Shown here one piece after another: positions 8,216 to 16,356 of a stretch of 21,665 nt of DNA. The translations under genes were made by a program, and so were the position numbers. The stretch lies in contig DISE01000043.1 in assembly GCA_002421865.1 (NCBI GenBank), positions 21,254 through 42,918 of the forward strand. Direction: 5' to 3'. The stretch's first letter is position 1. Each line of letters begins with the position of its first letter. This DNA is from Castellaniella sp. UBA6218. GTDB taxonomy: Bacteria; Pseudomonadota; Gammaproteobacteria; Burkholderiales; Burkholderiaceae_B. The notes below the pieces were generated by a model. That model was not told the DNA's origin. It saw nothing but the letters and a program-made list of their open reading frames with translations, and made no database searches.

Positions 8216-8298
8216 TCCCTTACGGGTGTGCCGGAAAACCCTTATCGTCACCAGATACAGAATGTCTTGAATGACCTGATCCTTGTGACGGGGGAGCG

Positions 8299-8517
8299 AT
8301 GGCCGAGATCCACCTGCCGCATGGCCGCGACGATGTCCCGGCCGAACCGCCCCCGCATCCGGACGCGAGCGGGATGATCGCGGCCGCCTCCGCAGACCGC
8401 GAGGCGTTCCGCAAGGCCCTGGCCCATTGGCCGCTGCTGGCGGAAATCGACCGGTACCTGGCCTGGGGCAAGCGTGCGACGCCCGGACGGAACGCCGATC
8501 CGGATGCGCCACGATGA
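8299..8517 (+). CDS. bcsR: BcsR-like small cellulose-synthesis accessory protein
   Basis: A 72-residue protein. Its C-terminal half, 'FRKALAHWPLLAEIDRYL' (about residues 37-54), resembles the conserved end of E. coli BcsR (YhjR), where a similar 'WPLLAEF' motif occurs. The N-terminus is proline- and aspartate-rich and probably flexible. The ATG at 8299 has a GGGGGAG Shine-Dalgarno sequence, and the stop overlaps the bcsQ start as ATGA; that coupling to a recognisable bcsQ is the strongest support. In enterobacteria BcsR and BcsQ form a cytoplasmic complex needed for assembly and stability of the cellulose synthase. No bcsA or bcsB lies in this window. The protein is short and matched on one motif, so the assignment rests on motif plus neighbour. 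Confidence 0.72.
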   Translation: MAEIHLPHGRDDVPAEPPPHPDASGMIAAASADREAFRKALAHWPLLAEIDRYLAWGKRATPGRNADPDAPR

Positions 8518-9221
8518 ACATCCTGACCTTGACGGGTGTACGCGGCGGCGCAGGCACCACGACGGTCGTGGGGATGCTGGGGGATGCGCTGCATGCGCTG
8601 GGGCAGCGGGTGCTGCTGGTGGATTTGAATGCTTCGGATATGCTGCGCCTGCATTTCGATGTGGCGCACCGGGACGGGCATGGCTGGGTCGCCGCCGGGT
8701 TTCCGCTCGAATGGCGGCGCCAGGCCGTCGAGCTGGAGCCTGGCCTGATGCTGGTCCCGTTCGGGCGCGCGTCCATCGAGGACGCCGGGGGGTCGCACCT
8801 CCTGCATGGCGATGATTTCTGGGTGCGTGCCCTCCCCGGCCTGAGCGGGGACTTCGACTGGGTGCTGTTCGACTGCCCGTCCTATCCTGGGCGGCAGGCG
8901 CCCGCCCTCCGGTTCCACAGCACGCTGGACGTGCTGGTCGCACACCCGGATGTCGCCGCCCATGTGCTGCTGGCGCAGATCGGGCTTGACGCGGCCAGCC
9001 ATCTGCTGATCAATGAATTCGAGCCCTCGCGGCCATTGGCGCGGGATGTCGTACTGGACTGGCGGCACCACTATGGGGCGCGGGTGTTGCCGCACAGCAT
9101 CCGCCGCGACGAGCGTCTGCGCGAAGCCCTGGCATGCAAGCAGCCGGTCACGCGCTATCGGCCGGATGCCGATGCCAGCCAGGCCGCGCATTCCATCGCG
9201 CGCTGGTGCCTGTCGGCTTAG
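8514..9221 (+). CDS. bcsQ: BcsQ-like MinD/ParA-family ATPase of cellulose synthesis
   Basis: A 235-residue SIMIBI-class protein. The P-loop is the BcsQ variant 'GVRGGAGTTT' (8-17), where the usual GK-T is replaced by GT-T and the signature lysine by arginine. 'VLLVDLNASDMLRLHF' follows as the Walker A' region and 'FDWVLFDCPS' as Walker B. The C-terminal block 'RRDERLREALACKQPVTRYR' and the ending 'ARWCL' match the same regions of E. coli BcsQ as I remember it. The start at 8514 overlaps the bcsR stop. In the enterobacterial system BcsQ acts at the membrane with BcsR and BcsE around the synthase. Here it is separated from any cellulose synthase and ends two bases from the convergent regulator gene. 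A chromosome- or plasmid-partition role is unlikely given the motif variant and the partner. Confidence 0.85.
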   Translation: MNILTLTGVRGGAGTTTVVGMLGDALHALGQRVLLVDLNASDMLRLHFDVAHRDGHGWVAAGFPLEWRRQAVELEPGLMLVPFGRASIEDAGGSHLLHGDDFWVRALPGLSGDFDWVLFDCPSYPGRQAPALRFHSTLDVLVAHPDVAAHVLLAQIGLDAASHLLINEFEPSRPLARDVVLDWRHHYGARVLPHSIRRDERLREALACKQPVTRYRPDADASQAAHSIARWCLSA

Positions 9222-9223
9222 TG

Positions 9224-10054
9224 TCAGGGCATGTGCGGCACCATGCCCGGATCGCGCCACCCCAGCGTGGCGCCGCGCGAGACGGCCGCATAGACCGCGG
9301 CGTTGCGGCTGTTGACGGACAGGCGCTGATAGAGCGCCTCGGCGTGGGTCTTGGCGGTCGCCACCGAGATGTTCAGTTCCCGGCTGATTTTTTTCAGCGG
9401 ATAGCCTTTGGCCAGCAGGACCAGCACTTCGTACTGGCGATGCGTCAGGTGCAGCATGACGGCCTCCCGGGAAACGAGTTCGGGCGTGATGATGGCCTGG
9501 GTTCCGTTGAGCGTCGCGGGCATCCCGTCCCTGCCGTTGGCCGCGTGCAGGAGATTGTCGGGCGCGGGCTCGGTCCATTGCGACGCTGGAGGGGAGCTTT
9601 GCTGATCGTACCAGCGCCTTTTCGGACTGCCGCGGCCTTCCGGCGGCGGTGCGTCGGCCTGGCCTGTGTCGGGGAGCGGAAAGCATTTGCCACCGGCCAG
9701 AACCAGCAGGACGGATGTCTTCAGCACTTCCTGAGAAGCGTGCTTGGAAATGTATCCGGCCAGAACGGGAGGGAGGTTGAGCAGGGAATAGGGCAGGGTC
9801 CGGGCTTCCGACAGCAGCAGGAGGCGGCGCGGCGCGTAGTGCTCCTGTGCCGCGTTGACGAGCTCGGTCATCCGGTCATAGGCATCGGGCACCGACAGCA
9901 GCATCAGGTCCGTCTCCGTGCGGGACGGTGCGCCGTGGAAGAGCTGCGCGTAATCGATGCCCGTGCTGGTGAGAGAGCAGTCGAGTGTGCGCAGCAGCGT
10001 CAGGAGACCCATGCGCAAGAGCGCATTGGGTTCCACTACCATGATGGTCGCCAT
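9224..10054 (-). CDS. LuxR/NarL-type transcriptional regulator with degenerate receiver domain (CsgD-like)
   Basis: A 276-residue regulator. Residues 1-115 have the receiver fold pattern ('TIMVVEPNALLRMGLLTLLR') but lack the acidic pair (only Glu8). Ser54 stands where the phosphorylated aspartate should be ('TDLMLLSVPD'), while the conserved lysine remains (Lys104 in 'GYISKHAS'). Residues about 120-200 are a variable linker, and 203-258 form a LuxR helix-turn-helix ('LTHRQYEVLVLLAKGYPLKKIS'). It should act without canonical phosphorylation, as CsgD, the curli regulator of enterobacteria, does. I chose the ATG at 10054, which has AGAGGA eight bases upstream; the frame extends further upstream but without homology. 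It is the last gene of the csg-pga series, 135 bases after pgaD. Orthology with csgD is not established, only the type and the context. Confidence 0.82.
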   Translation of the reverse strand: MATIMVVEPNALLRMGLLTLLRTLDCSLTSTGIDYAQLFHGAPSRTETDLMLLSVPDAYDRMTELVNAAQEHYAPRRLLLLSEARTLPYSLLNLPPVLAGYISKHASQEVLKTSVLLVLAGGKCFPLPDTGQADAPPPEGRGSPKRRWYDQQSSPPASQWTEPAPDNLLHAANGRDGMPATLNGTQAIITPELVSREAVMLHLTHRQYEVLVLLAKGYPLKKISRELNISVATAKTHAEALYQRLSVNSRNAAVYAAVSRGATLGWRDPGMVPHMP

Positions 10055-10066
10055 TGTGAGGTCCTC

Positions 10067-10135
10067 TTGCCAAGGTTCCGGATCGGGTGCGCAGAGGCGA
10101 GTGCTTATTCTTGATGCTCGGACCAGGCTTGGCAA
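10067..10135 (-). promoter_or_regulatory. Inverted repeat before the LuxR-type regulator gene
   Basis: TTGCCAAG (10067-10074) and its complement CTTGGCAA (10128-10135) lie 53 bases apart in the gap between pgaD and the regulator. Each arm is followed inward by a TCCG element (read on opposite strands) at slightly different spacing. The inner side of the right arm, read on the minus strand, offers a TTGCCA -35-like hexamer, but the -10 is poor (AAGAAT). The arms could be an autoregulatory site or a long hairpin. No terminator with a T-run is seen after pgaD, so read-through from pga is also possible. Confidence 0.25.
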
Positions 10136-10189
10136 TCTCTGTTTTCGATGCGTGACTGATTTTTCCATTCGTAACCAATTTCCTTTGAA

Positions 10190-10651
10190 TCATCGACGCA
10201 TTTGTATGACTTCCTTGACGAAAGTCGGGTCGTGCATGAAGTCGATCATGCTGATTCGGCCTTCGTCGGTATGGTGGATGAGGATCGTCCGGCTGGCGCG
10301 CAGGACCTGCAGTTGAGTCAGGCTGACGCCGAAATGAACCGCCAGCGCGTCGGGCAGCGGCTCGTCCGCCGGCTTGCGCCGGTCCAGCCGGCTGAACCGC
10401 ACGGCGTTGTAGCAGGCCCAGGCGGACAGCAGCAATCCGATGCAGGCCGCCACCAGTGTGTAGGCCAGCAGGGCCTGCGCGTCCGGCAACAGACGGGACA
10501 CGGCGGGTTCCGTGGCGGCGTGCGCCGGGCTTGCCACGATCGAGCGGACGCCCGAAGCGAACAGGAAACTGAACGCGGCCCAGGCCAGCGCCGTGAGCAG
10601 GCCGTCGAGCGAGGACGCGAGAGCGGAGCGGGGGGTCTTGATGATCATCAT
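10190..10651 (-). CDS. pgaD: PgaD-type subunit of poly-N-acetylglucosamine synthase
   Basis: A 153-residue inner-membrane protein with two membrane segments (about 15-34 and 60-80) and a soluble C-terminal part. The N-terminal 'TPRSALASSLDGLLTALAW' is the PgaD family signature. In E. coli PgaD and PgaC together bind c-di-GMP, which activates polymerisation and export of PNAG. The start codon overlaps the pgaC stop (ATGA), giving coupled translation and fixing the start. It is the final structural gene of pgaABCD (called bpsABCD in Bordetella). The C-terminal tail after about residue 85 is longer than I would expect from the E. coli protein of about 137 residues. Confidence 0.85.
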   Translation of the reverse strand: MMIIKTPRSALASSLDGLLTALAWAAFSFLFASGVRSIVASPAHAATEPAVSRLLPDAQALLAYTLVAACIGLLLSAWACYNAVRFSRLDRRKPADEPLPDALAVHFGVSLTQLQVLRASRTILIHHTDEGRISMIDFMHDPTFVKEVIQMRR

Positions 10652-11982
10652 GATGTGGGTGCCTTGATGCCGCGATCGGGACTGTTCCAACGGGCTCGGG
10701 CGCGGCGGCGCCTGAGCATGACCCTGGGAAATCCGTACAGCGTGGTGAGCAGGCCGATCAGCCAGTAGGCCAGGGGATACCAGATCACCCAATACAGCGC
10801 ACGGAACAGGCCGTGTTCGTAGCGGTGGTCGATGAAGACGCTGATGCAGAACTGCAGCAGGCAGGCCGCAGCCAGCGCCATGCCTGTGAAAGCGGGGGGC
10901 ATCAGCGTTTCGACCCGGATATGGCCGGGCAGCGCCACGAACAGGCCGGCCGTCCACAGCGCCAGTGACAGGGCCAGGGCGAAGGCCCAGACCGTCGACA
11001 CGCAATATTCCAGCGCCATGGGCCAGAGGCGGCGGTGGCGCCAGGCCCGGATGCCGGGCAGGTTCTTGAGGAAGACCTCGGCGCCGCCCTGCGCCCAGCG
11101 CAGCCGCTGCTTCCACAGGCCGCGCAGCGTTTCGGGCATCAGGATCCAGCACAGCGCACGCGGCTCGAAGAATATCGACCAGTGGTCCCGCTGCAGTTTC
11201 CAGCTGATATCAATGTCCTCGGTCACCATGTCCAGGCTCCAGTATCCGACCCGGTCCAGGGCGCCGCGCCGGAATGCGGCCACCACCCCGGATACGGTGA
11301 AGACTTGGCCGTAGACGCGCTGGGTGCGCTTGATCAGGCCCACGATGGACGAGAACTCGCCCACCTGGACGCGGCCGATCAGCGTGGATCGCGTGCGCAC
11401 GCGCGGGTTGCCGGTGACCGCGCCGACCCGGGGATGATCGACCAGGGGCGCCGCCAGGTAGGCCGCGGCGTCGCGGTGCAGCATGGCGTCGCCGTCGATG
11501 CAGACCAGGTACTCGCTGCGGGCCGCCAGCGCGCCCATGCGCAGGGCCATCGCCTTGCCCTGGTTGCGGGCGAGATGGATCACGCGCAGGCGCGCGTGCA
11601 TGTCGGCCAGCCGGTCCAGCATCGCGCCTGTGTCGTCCGTCGAGCCGTCGTCGATGGCGATCACCTCCACCCGCGGATAGCGCTGGTTCAGCGCCGACAG
11701 CACGGTTTCGGCGCCATGCTCGGCTTCGTTGTGGCAGGGGATCAGAATGGAAATCCAGGGCGTTCCCTTCAGGGTCGGCGGGGGGGCGTCGGGAGACCAG
11801 GGCCAGAATCGTTCCCAGTGCAACCAGTAGTACAGCCCGCCGAATGTCCACAGACCCGACATGAACAGGGGGTAGAAGAAGACGAAATCCAGGATCAGGT
11901 TGCCCGTCCACATCAGGGCCGCCCCGAAGGGCGCCCCCGCGACGAGACACAGGATCAGGAAGGCGAGCAGTCGGTCCGTCAT
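10648..11982 (-). CDS. pgaC: Poly-beta-1,6-N-acetyl-D-glucosamine synthase PgaC (GT2)
   Basis: A 444-residue processive glycosyltransferase of family 2 in the inner membrane. It polymerises UDP-GlcNAc into PNAG and passes the chain across the membrane. Two N-terminal membrane segments (about 5-55) precede the catalytic domain, which has 'ISILIPCHNE' (77-86), DDGS (111-114), DGD (163-165), TEDID (254-258) and QRLRW (292-296), the full set for a processive enzyme. Several further membrane segments lie after residue 310. Length agrees with E. coli PgaC (about 441). Its start is 12 bases after the pgaB stop, with GAGGAG directly after that stop, and its end overlaps pgaD. Confidence 0.96.
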   Translation of the reverse strand: MTDRLLAFLILCLVAGAPFGAALMWTGNLILDFVFFYPLFMSGLWTFGGLYYWLHWERFWPWSPDAPPPTLKGTPWISILIPCHNEAEHGAETVLSALNQRYPRVEVIAIDDGSTDDTGAMLDRLADMHARLRVIHLARNQGKAMALRMGALAARSEYLVCIDGDAMLHRDAAAYLAAPLVDHPRVGAVTGNPRVRTRSTLIGRVQVGEFSSIVGLIKRTQRVYGQVFTVSGVVAAFRRGALDRVGYWSLDMVTEDIDISWKLQRDHWSIFFEPRALCWILMPETLRGLWKQRLRWAQGGAEVFLKNLPGIRAWRHRRLWPMALEYCVSTVWAFALALSLALWTAGLFVALPGHIRVETLMPPAFTGMALAAACLLQFCISVFIDHRYEHGLFRALYWVIWYPLAYWLIGLLTTLYGFPRVMLRRRRARARWNSPDRGIKAPTS

Positions 11983-11994
11983 CGTGTGTGCTCC

Positions 11995-14019
11995 TCAGCG
12001 GTGGGGGTACCAGGCGGTCGAGATCGCGGGCCGGATGGTTTGCAGCACCGGTTGATCCTGCGCGAAATCGTCGGGGTAATAGCCGAAATGCCGGACGCCG
12101 GCCCGCTGCAGGCGCCGCATCCAGTCGGCCAGGATCCTGCTGTCCACGGCGGGCCGTCCCGGCAGGCTCCAGTCGCGGGCCTGGAGTTCGAACACGGTGC
12201 GCTCCAGTCCGCCCGGACGCCGCCGTATCGCGGCGACCAGATGTTCGATCCAGGCGTCGGAGCGTGCCATCGGCACCCGTTCCATCAGCGGCATGGCCAT
12301 GGGCACGGTCCAGTCATAAGCCCGCAGGAAATCGTCCGTGTTCTGTGCGTACCAGGCTTCGCTGGCCGGGTTGAGGACCGGCTCGGCGTACAGATTGCGG
12401 GCGGTCCGCACCTGGGGGCCGCGGATGGCTTGGACGCGTTGCGCCAGTGCGAGGGTGAAATCGACCAGGGCGAGGCTCTTGAAGCGGGTCCAGCGCCGCA
12501 GCGTATCGGGGTCGGCCCGCAGCGCCTGGATGGAATCGGGCAGGCCGGCGCGACGGTAGGTGGCGAGTGCGGCCGGGCTGGCGTCTTCGAAATCGCTCAG
12601 CAAGGCGTCGTCGTGAAACAGGATGCCGTCGATCGGCGCCGCGCGCGCCATGTCCTCGTACAGATCCATGATGGCCGCCCTGGCCCGGGGGTCGAAGGGA
12701 GACAGCCTGCGATACTGTTCTGGATCCGGGCCGGGCGGCTCGTCCGGACGCCCGGGGTTCTGGCGGACGACGCGGGCGATGTCGGGCGGCAGGTCGAAGC
12801 TCAGGACCGGCATCCATGCGTAGACCTTCACGCGGGCGCGGTTGCGCAGCTGCCAGACGGCCCGGTTGAACAGGTCGGCGCGCATGGGCAGCCGGCGGTT
12901 CGGGAAATAGACCGAGCGCGCCAGACCGTCGCCTTCGGGATCGGCGTAGGCCTGCAGGAAGACCGTGTCGATGCCCAGGTCTGCGATCCGCTGCACCAGG
13001 GCGCCCAGGTTGCGGTCCGTCTGGCCGGGATCGGGGTCGTAGACGTAGTCCAGGTCCACCTGCGCCACCCGGAAGTCCCCCCGGGATTCGGCGCCCACGA
13101 CCGATCGCGCGAATGTCTGCATGTCGGGCGAGTCCGTCACCAGCATGCGCGGCATGGACAGCGGGGCGTCGACCGTGGCCAGGCCTTCGTCGAGCGTCAG
13201 CGCCATCCGGTAGCCCTGGTTGCGGATGATGTCCAGTGCTTCGCCGTTCGCGGCACCATAGGGCCAGACCCAGACGCGGGGCGTTGCGCCGGTCGCCTGC
13301 CGGATCTTGCGCGTGATGCGCCGGACGTCCTCCGTGATCCGATGCCGGTAGGCCGCGTCGGTTTCGTAGGTGCGCGTGCCTGTGTCGTAGCGGCGCGTGG
13401 CGGCGGCCGGTTCCGCATTGCCCTGGGGATTGGCGGGAATGCCCTGGTGCAGGTCGTCGGTGTGCGAAGCGATTTCGACCAGGCCCGAGCGGGCCATTTG
13501 CCGGACGTCTTCCCAGGTGGCGAAACGGTCCCGCGGCACTTGCAGGTCGCCGAAGCGCACGGGCTGGTCGGGCGGCGTGTCGATCCAGCTGCCCACCGGC
13601 GCCCAGACGGCGGGCCAGTTCATGGCTTTCAGGATGGGGAAGACCCGGCTGCGGAAACTGCGGTAGCCATCGTCGAAGCTGAGCAACACCGCCTTGGGCG
13701 GCAAGGGTTTTCCGCCCTGTCCGGCGGTCAGGATCTGGTCGACGGATACGGCCTGGTAGCCGTTCTTGCGCAGCCATTCGAGCTGGGCGACCAGTTGATC
13801 CGTGCGCACGGCCAGGAACCGCTGGTCGGGGTCGCTGTCCTCGACGTCGTGGTAGGCCAGCGCCAGCACGTGGTTGGCGGGCCAGGGCCTGTCGACGCGG
13901 GCCACGGGTCTCTGGTCTGGAGGCGTGAAGGCCGGAATGTCGCGCGCGCAGCCCGCGAGCAGCGTCAGGAGGCAGGCCAGGATGAGCAGGCGCGGACCGA
14001 AAGTGAAGGATCGTGGCAT
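11995..14019 (-). CDS. pgaB: PNAG N-deacetylase/hydrolase lipoprotein PgaB (BpsB)
   Basis: A 674-residue two-domain lipoprotein. The signal peptide ends in LLAGC, with Cys24 as the lipidation site. The polysaccharide deacetylase domain (about 50-310) holds the metal site: SFDDGY with Asp116 and Asp117, and ASHTDDLHQG with His186 and His191. The C-terminal glycoside hydrolase-like domain (about 315-674) includes 'GILFHDDALLSDFED', the acidic motif associated with the hydrolase activity of PgaB/BpsB. Partial deacetylation in the periplasm is required for PNAG export through PgaA. The start at 14019 has GGGAG eight bases upstream and is 15 bases after the pgaA stop. Length matches the E. coli enzyme (about 672). 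Confidence 0.96.
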   Translation of the reverse strand: MPRSFTFGPRLLILACLLTLLAGCARDIPAFTPPDQRPVARVDRPWPANHVLALAYHDVEDSDPDQRFLAVRTDQLVAQLEWLRKNGYQAVSVDQILTAGQGGKPLPPKAVLLSFDDGYRSFRSRVFPILKAMNWPAVWAPVGSWIDTPPDQPVRFGDLQVPRDRFATWEDVRQMARSGLVEIASHTDDLHQGIPANPQGNAEPAAATRRYDTGTRTYETDAAYRHRITEDVRRITRKIRQATGATPRVWVWPYGAANGEALDIIRNQGYRMALTLDEGLATVDAPLSMPRMLVTDSPDMQTFARSVVGAESRGDFRVAQVDLDYVYDPDPGQTDRNLGALVQRIADLGIDTVFLQAYADPEGDGLARSVYFPNRRLPMRADLFNRAVWQLRNRARVKVYAWMPVLSFDLPPDIARVVRQNPGRPDEPPGPDPEQYRRLSPFDPRARAAIMDLYEDMARAAPIDGILFHDDALLSDFEDASPAALATYRRAGLPDSIQALRADPDTLRRWTRFKSLALVDFTLALAQRVQAIRGPQVRTARNLYAEPVLNPASEAWYAQNTDDFLRAYDWTVPMAMPLMERVPMARSDAWIEHLVAAIRRRPGGLERTVFELQARDWSLPGRPAVDSRILADWMRRLQRAGVRHFGYYPDDFAQDQPVLQTIRPAISTAWYPHR

Positions 14020-14034
14020 GGGGGCGCTCCCGGG

Positions 14035-16332
14035 TCAGAACCGGACTGTCACGTCGATGAGGAAATTGAAACTGCGTTCGCGCTGGCCATCGTAGGGTCG
14101 CGAGGTGCCCGAAGCCAGGAAGCCGACCTCGAACGTGCGGCTGTAGTGATAGCGTTGGCCATAGCCGATGGTATAGAGGCCGCCGGTGCCGTATCCCTGT
14201 TGCGCATAGGCGCCCGCGGCAAGCAGGAACTGCTGCTCCCAGCGCGTCTCGTCCCGCTGGTACAGCGTATGCGTCACCTGCAGGGCCGGCAGTATCGTCA
14301 GGTCCGACCTAGGGTTGAAGTAGGGGGCGTCCTCGGCCGAGTTGTGGGAGGCGGACAGATCCAGCAGCGCATCCAGACGGACCCGGGGCGCGGTGTAGAG
14401 GCGCTGGCGCCCCGACAAGCTGGCCTCCAGGCGGTGGTTGCCGTCTGAAAAGAACGAGGGCGTCAGGGTCAGGGTCCATTCCCTGCGGTCGTCGCCGCGC
14501 CAGCGCAGGGAGGCGGTGAGGGTATTGGCCGTGATGTCGTGCTTCAACGCGCGCAGCGGCGTGTCGCGCGAAAGCACGGCACCGCCGACGCCCGCCTGCC
14601 AATGGTCGTTCAGGTCCATGAAGGCCGAGAACGCCGCCCCGGCCCGGGTGCCGTGGCCGTAGCGGTTGCCGGAGGCCTCGATCCTGGCCGTCAGGTCGCG
14701 GGCGCGCCATTCGAGTCCGGCGCGCGCCCAGGCATAGTGGCCGTCCCCTTCGTCGAATCGGCCTTCGGAATAGCCGGTACCGGCGAACATGCGCCAGTTG
14801 TCATCCAGCGGAGGCGAATAGAGCACGGTGTCGATGCTCGCGTCCCGGCTGCCCAGCACCTGGCCGCCGGTGGATGCGCCCCGGCTGGCGGTCGTCCGCC
14901 ATTCGGCCTTCTGATGCGCGGCCCATGCCTCGTCCAGACGCCGCACGGCCGGGTCTTCCGGGGTCCGGGCCATCAGGTCATCGCGCAACAGTCCGGCCTG
15001 ACGCCATTCCTGCAGGGCAAGAGCGGTTTCGGCCTGGCCGGTTTCGACTTCGATGGACCGGGGCGCCTGGGTTTCGGCGATCTTCAGGTCGAGTTCCGCC
15101 TGGCGTGGCAGATCCCGGGCGCGCCAGACTCCGGCCCGCGCGACGCGCAGGCTGACGTTGCCGGGCGCTTCGTCGACCATCCGGTCCAGCTCCGCCTGGG
15201 CCTTCAGCGTGTCGCCCTGGTAGAGCGCGCCCTGGGCGCGCGCAAGTTCGGCGTCCAGTTTGGCGGGGTTGGGGCGGCGCATGGGATCGCCCTTGTACAT
15301 GATCCAGGTGGGCAGCTCGGCGAGCGTCCGGTCCAGCCCGGCGTTGGCGGCGGCGTTCTGGTCGGATTCGGACAGCGCGTAGTACAGGCCGATCCGGTCG
15401 CTCACCCGGGCCGCCGCATCCTGGCCTGCCGCGGTGGATGCCAGGGCCTGCTGGAACAGAGGCACCGCGGTTCCCGGACGGCGCAGGGTCAGATAGGCGC
15501 TTGCCGCTTCGCCCAGCGCGTAATCCGGCACGGCCTCGCCGTCCATCCGCATGGCTTCGTAGCGGGTCGCGAGATCCCGCATGCGGCCGCGCGCGCGCAG
15601 GGCCTGCAGCCGGTCCGCTTCGGCGCGTCGCACGTCGTCGCGGGCCTCCGGCCCGAGGGCGCGCCATTGCGGGATCAGTTGATCGTACTGGGCCAACGCC
15701 TGGTCGGCCAGGGCGTGCCGGTCCGCTTCGCCCCGTGTATCGGCCGAGGCGGCGCGGGTCAGCGCGGCCGCCACGTCGGCCTGCAGGGACCGGGTCTGCG
15801 ACGGGCTGAGCAGGCCAGGATGCGCGGCGGCCAGCTGGAGGGCGCTCTGGGGCAGCCGCGCATCCTGCTGGGCCAGCACGTAGGCGCGCACGACGTAAAG
15901 ACGGTCAGGGGCCAGCGAGTAAGCCTGGGATGTCTGCTCCAGGGCCGCGTAGGGCTGCGCGTTCCGGCCATATGCGTAAGCCAGCGCGAGATGCGCATCC
16001 GGATCGCCAGGGCGGCGCGTCACGAGGGACTTGCCGCGTTCGATCGCATCGTGCGGGCGTCCCGCATCCGCCAGGGTCATGACATGGCCATAGGCGAATG
16101 TCGCCTGGCCGGGGAAACGCCGCTCTCCTTGGCTGAACAACTCAATGGCCAATGGCCACCGCCGCGCGTCCCGGTATGCGCGCGCCACCGCCTCCAGGTC
16201 GGGGGCGGGAAGCGTCGGGGGCGATCCCGCCTGTTCGTAAGCCCGCAGGAGGGCGGTTGTTTCCTCGCCGGTGGCAGGAAGTGCCAGGAGCATACAAAAG
16301 GTAAATGCGATGGAGCGCAGGGCGGCGTTCAT
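14035..16332 (-). CDS. pgaA: PNAG outer-membrane export porin PgaA
   Basis: A 765-residue protein with a signal peptide (about 1-22), a long alpha-helical tetratricopeptide region (about 25-450, for example 'AIELFSQGERRFPGQATFAY' and 'LALAYAYGRNAQPYAALEQ'), and a C-terminal beta-barrel (about 470-765) ending in Phe, as outer-membrane proteins do. In the known system the helical part binds PgaB and deacetylated PNAG in the periplasm, and the barrel releases the polymer. A start at 16344 adds four residues; I prefer 16332 because a normal signal peptide follows it and a weak GAG lies at suitable distance, but neither start is strong. The gene begins only 24 bases after csgH ends, so the curli and PNAG genes are contiguous. 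Confidence 0.94.
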   Translation of the reverse strand: MNAALRSIAFTFCMLLALPATGEETTALLRAYEQAGSPPTLPAPDLEAVARAYRDARRWPLAIELFSQGERRFPGQATFAYGHVMTLADAGRPHDAIERGKSLVTRRPGDPDAHLALAYAYGRNAQPYAALEQTSQAYSLAPDRLYVVRAYVLAQQDARLPQSALQLAAAHPGLLSPSQTRSLQADVAAALTRAASADTRGEADRHALADQALAQYDQLIPQWRALGPEARDDVRRAEADRLQALRARGRMRDLATRYEAMRMDGEAVPDYALGEAASAYLTLRRPGTAVPLFQQALASTAAGQDAAARVSDRIGLYYALSESDQNAAANAGLDRTLAELPTWIMYKGDPMRRPNPAKLDAELARAQGALYQGDTLKAQAELDRMVDEAPGNVSLRVARAGVWRARDLPRQAELDLKIAETQAPRSIEVETGQAETALALQEWRQAGLLRDDLMARTPEDPAVRRLDEAWAAHQKAEWRTTASRGASTGGQVLGSRDASIDTVLYSPPLDDNWRMFAGTGYSEGRFDEGDGHYAWARAGLEWRARDLTARIEASGNRYGHGTRAGAAFSAFMDLNDHWQAGVGGAVLSRDTPLRALKHDITANTLTASLRWRGDDRREWTLTLTPSFFSDGNHRLEASLSGRQRLYTAPRVRLDALLDLSASHNSAEDAPYFNPRSDLTILPALQVTHTLYQRDETRWEQQFLLAAGAYAQQGYGTGGLYTIGYGQRYHYSRTFEVGFLASGTSRPYDGQRERSFNFLIDVTVRF

Positions 16333-16356
16333 GATGGGTCTCATGGCATGGGAATG

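Noticed and set aside
8514..9221. ParA/MinD-type partition ATPase
   Set aside because: The P-loop is the GVRGG-GTTT variant of BcsQ, the C-terminus matches BcsQ, the upstream coupled gene resembles bcsR, and there is no parB or centromere-like repeat nearby.
11035..14448. A 1137-codon open frame on the + strand opposite pgaB and pgaC
   Set aside because: It is antisense to two well-recognised enzymes, has a random-looking Gly/Arg/Val/Gln-rich composition and no family motif. Long antisense frames are expected in high-GC DNA with strong third-position bias.
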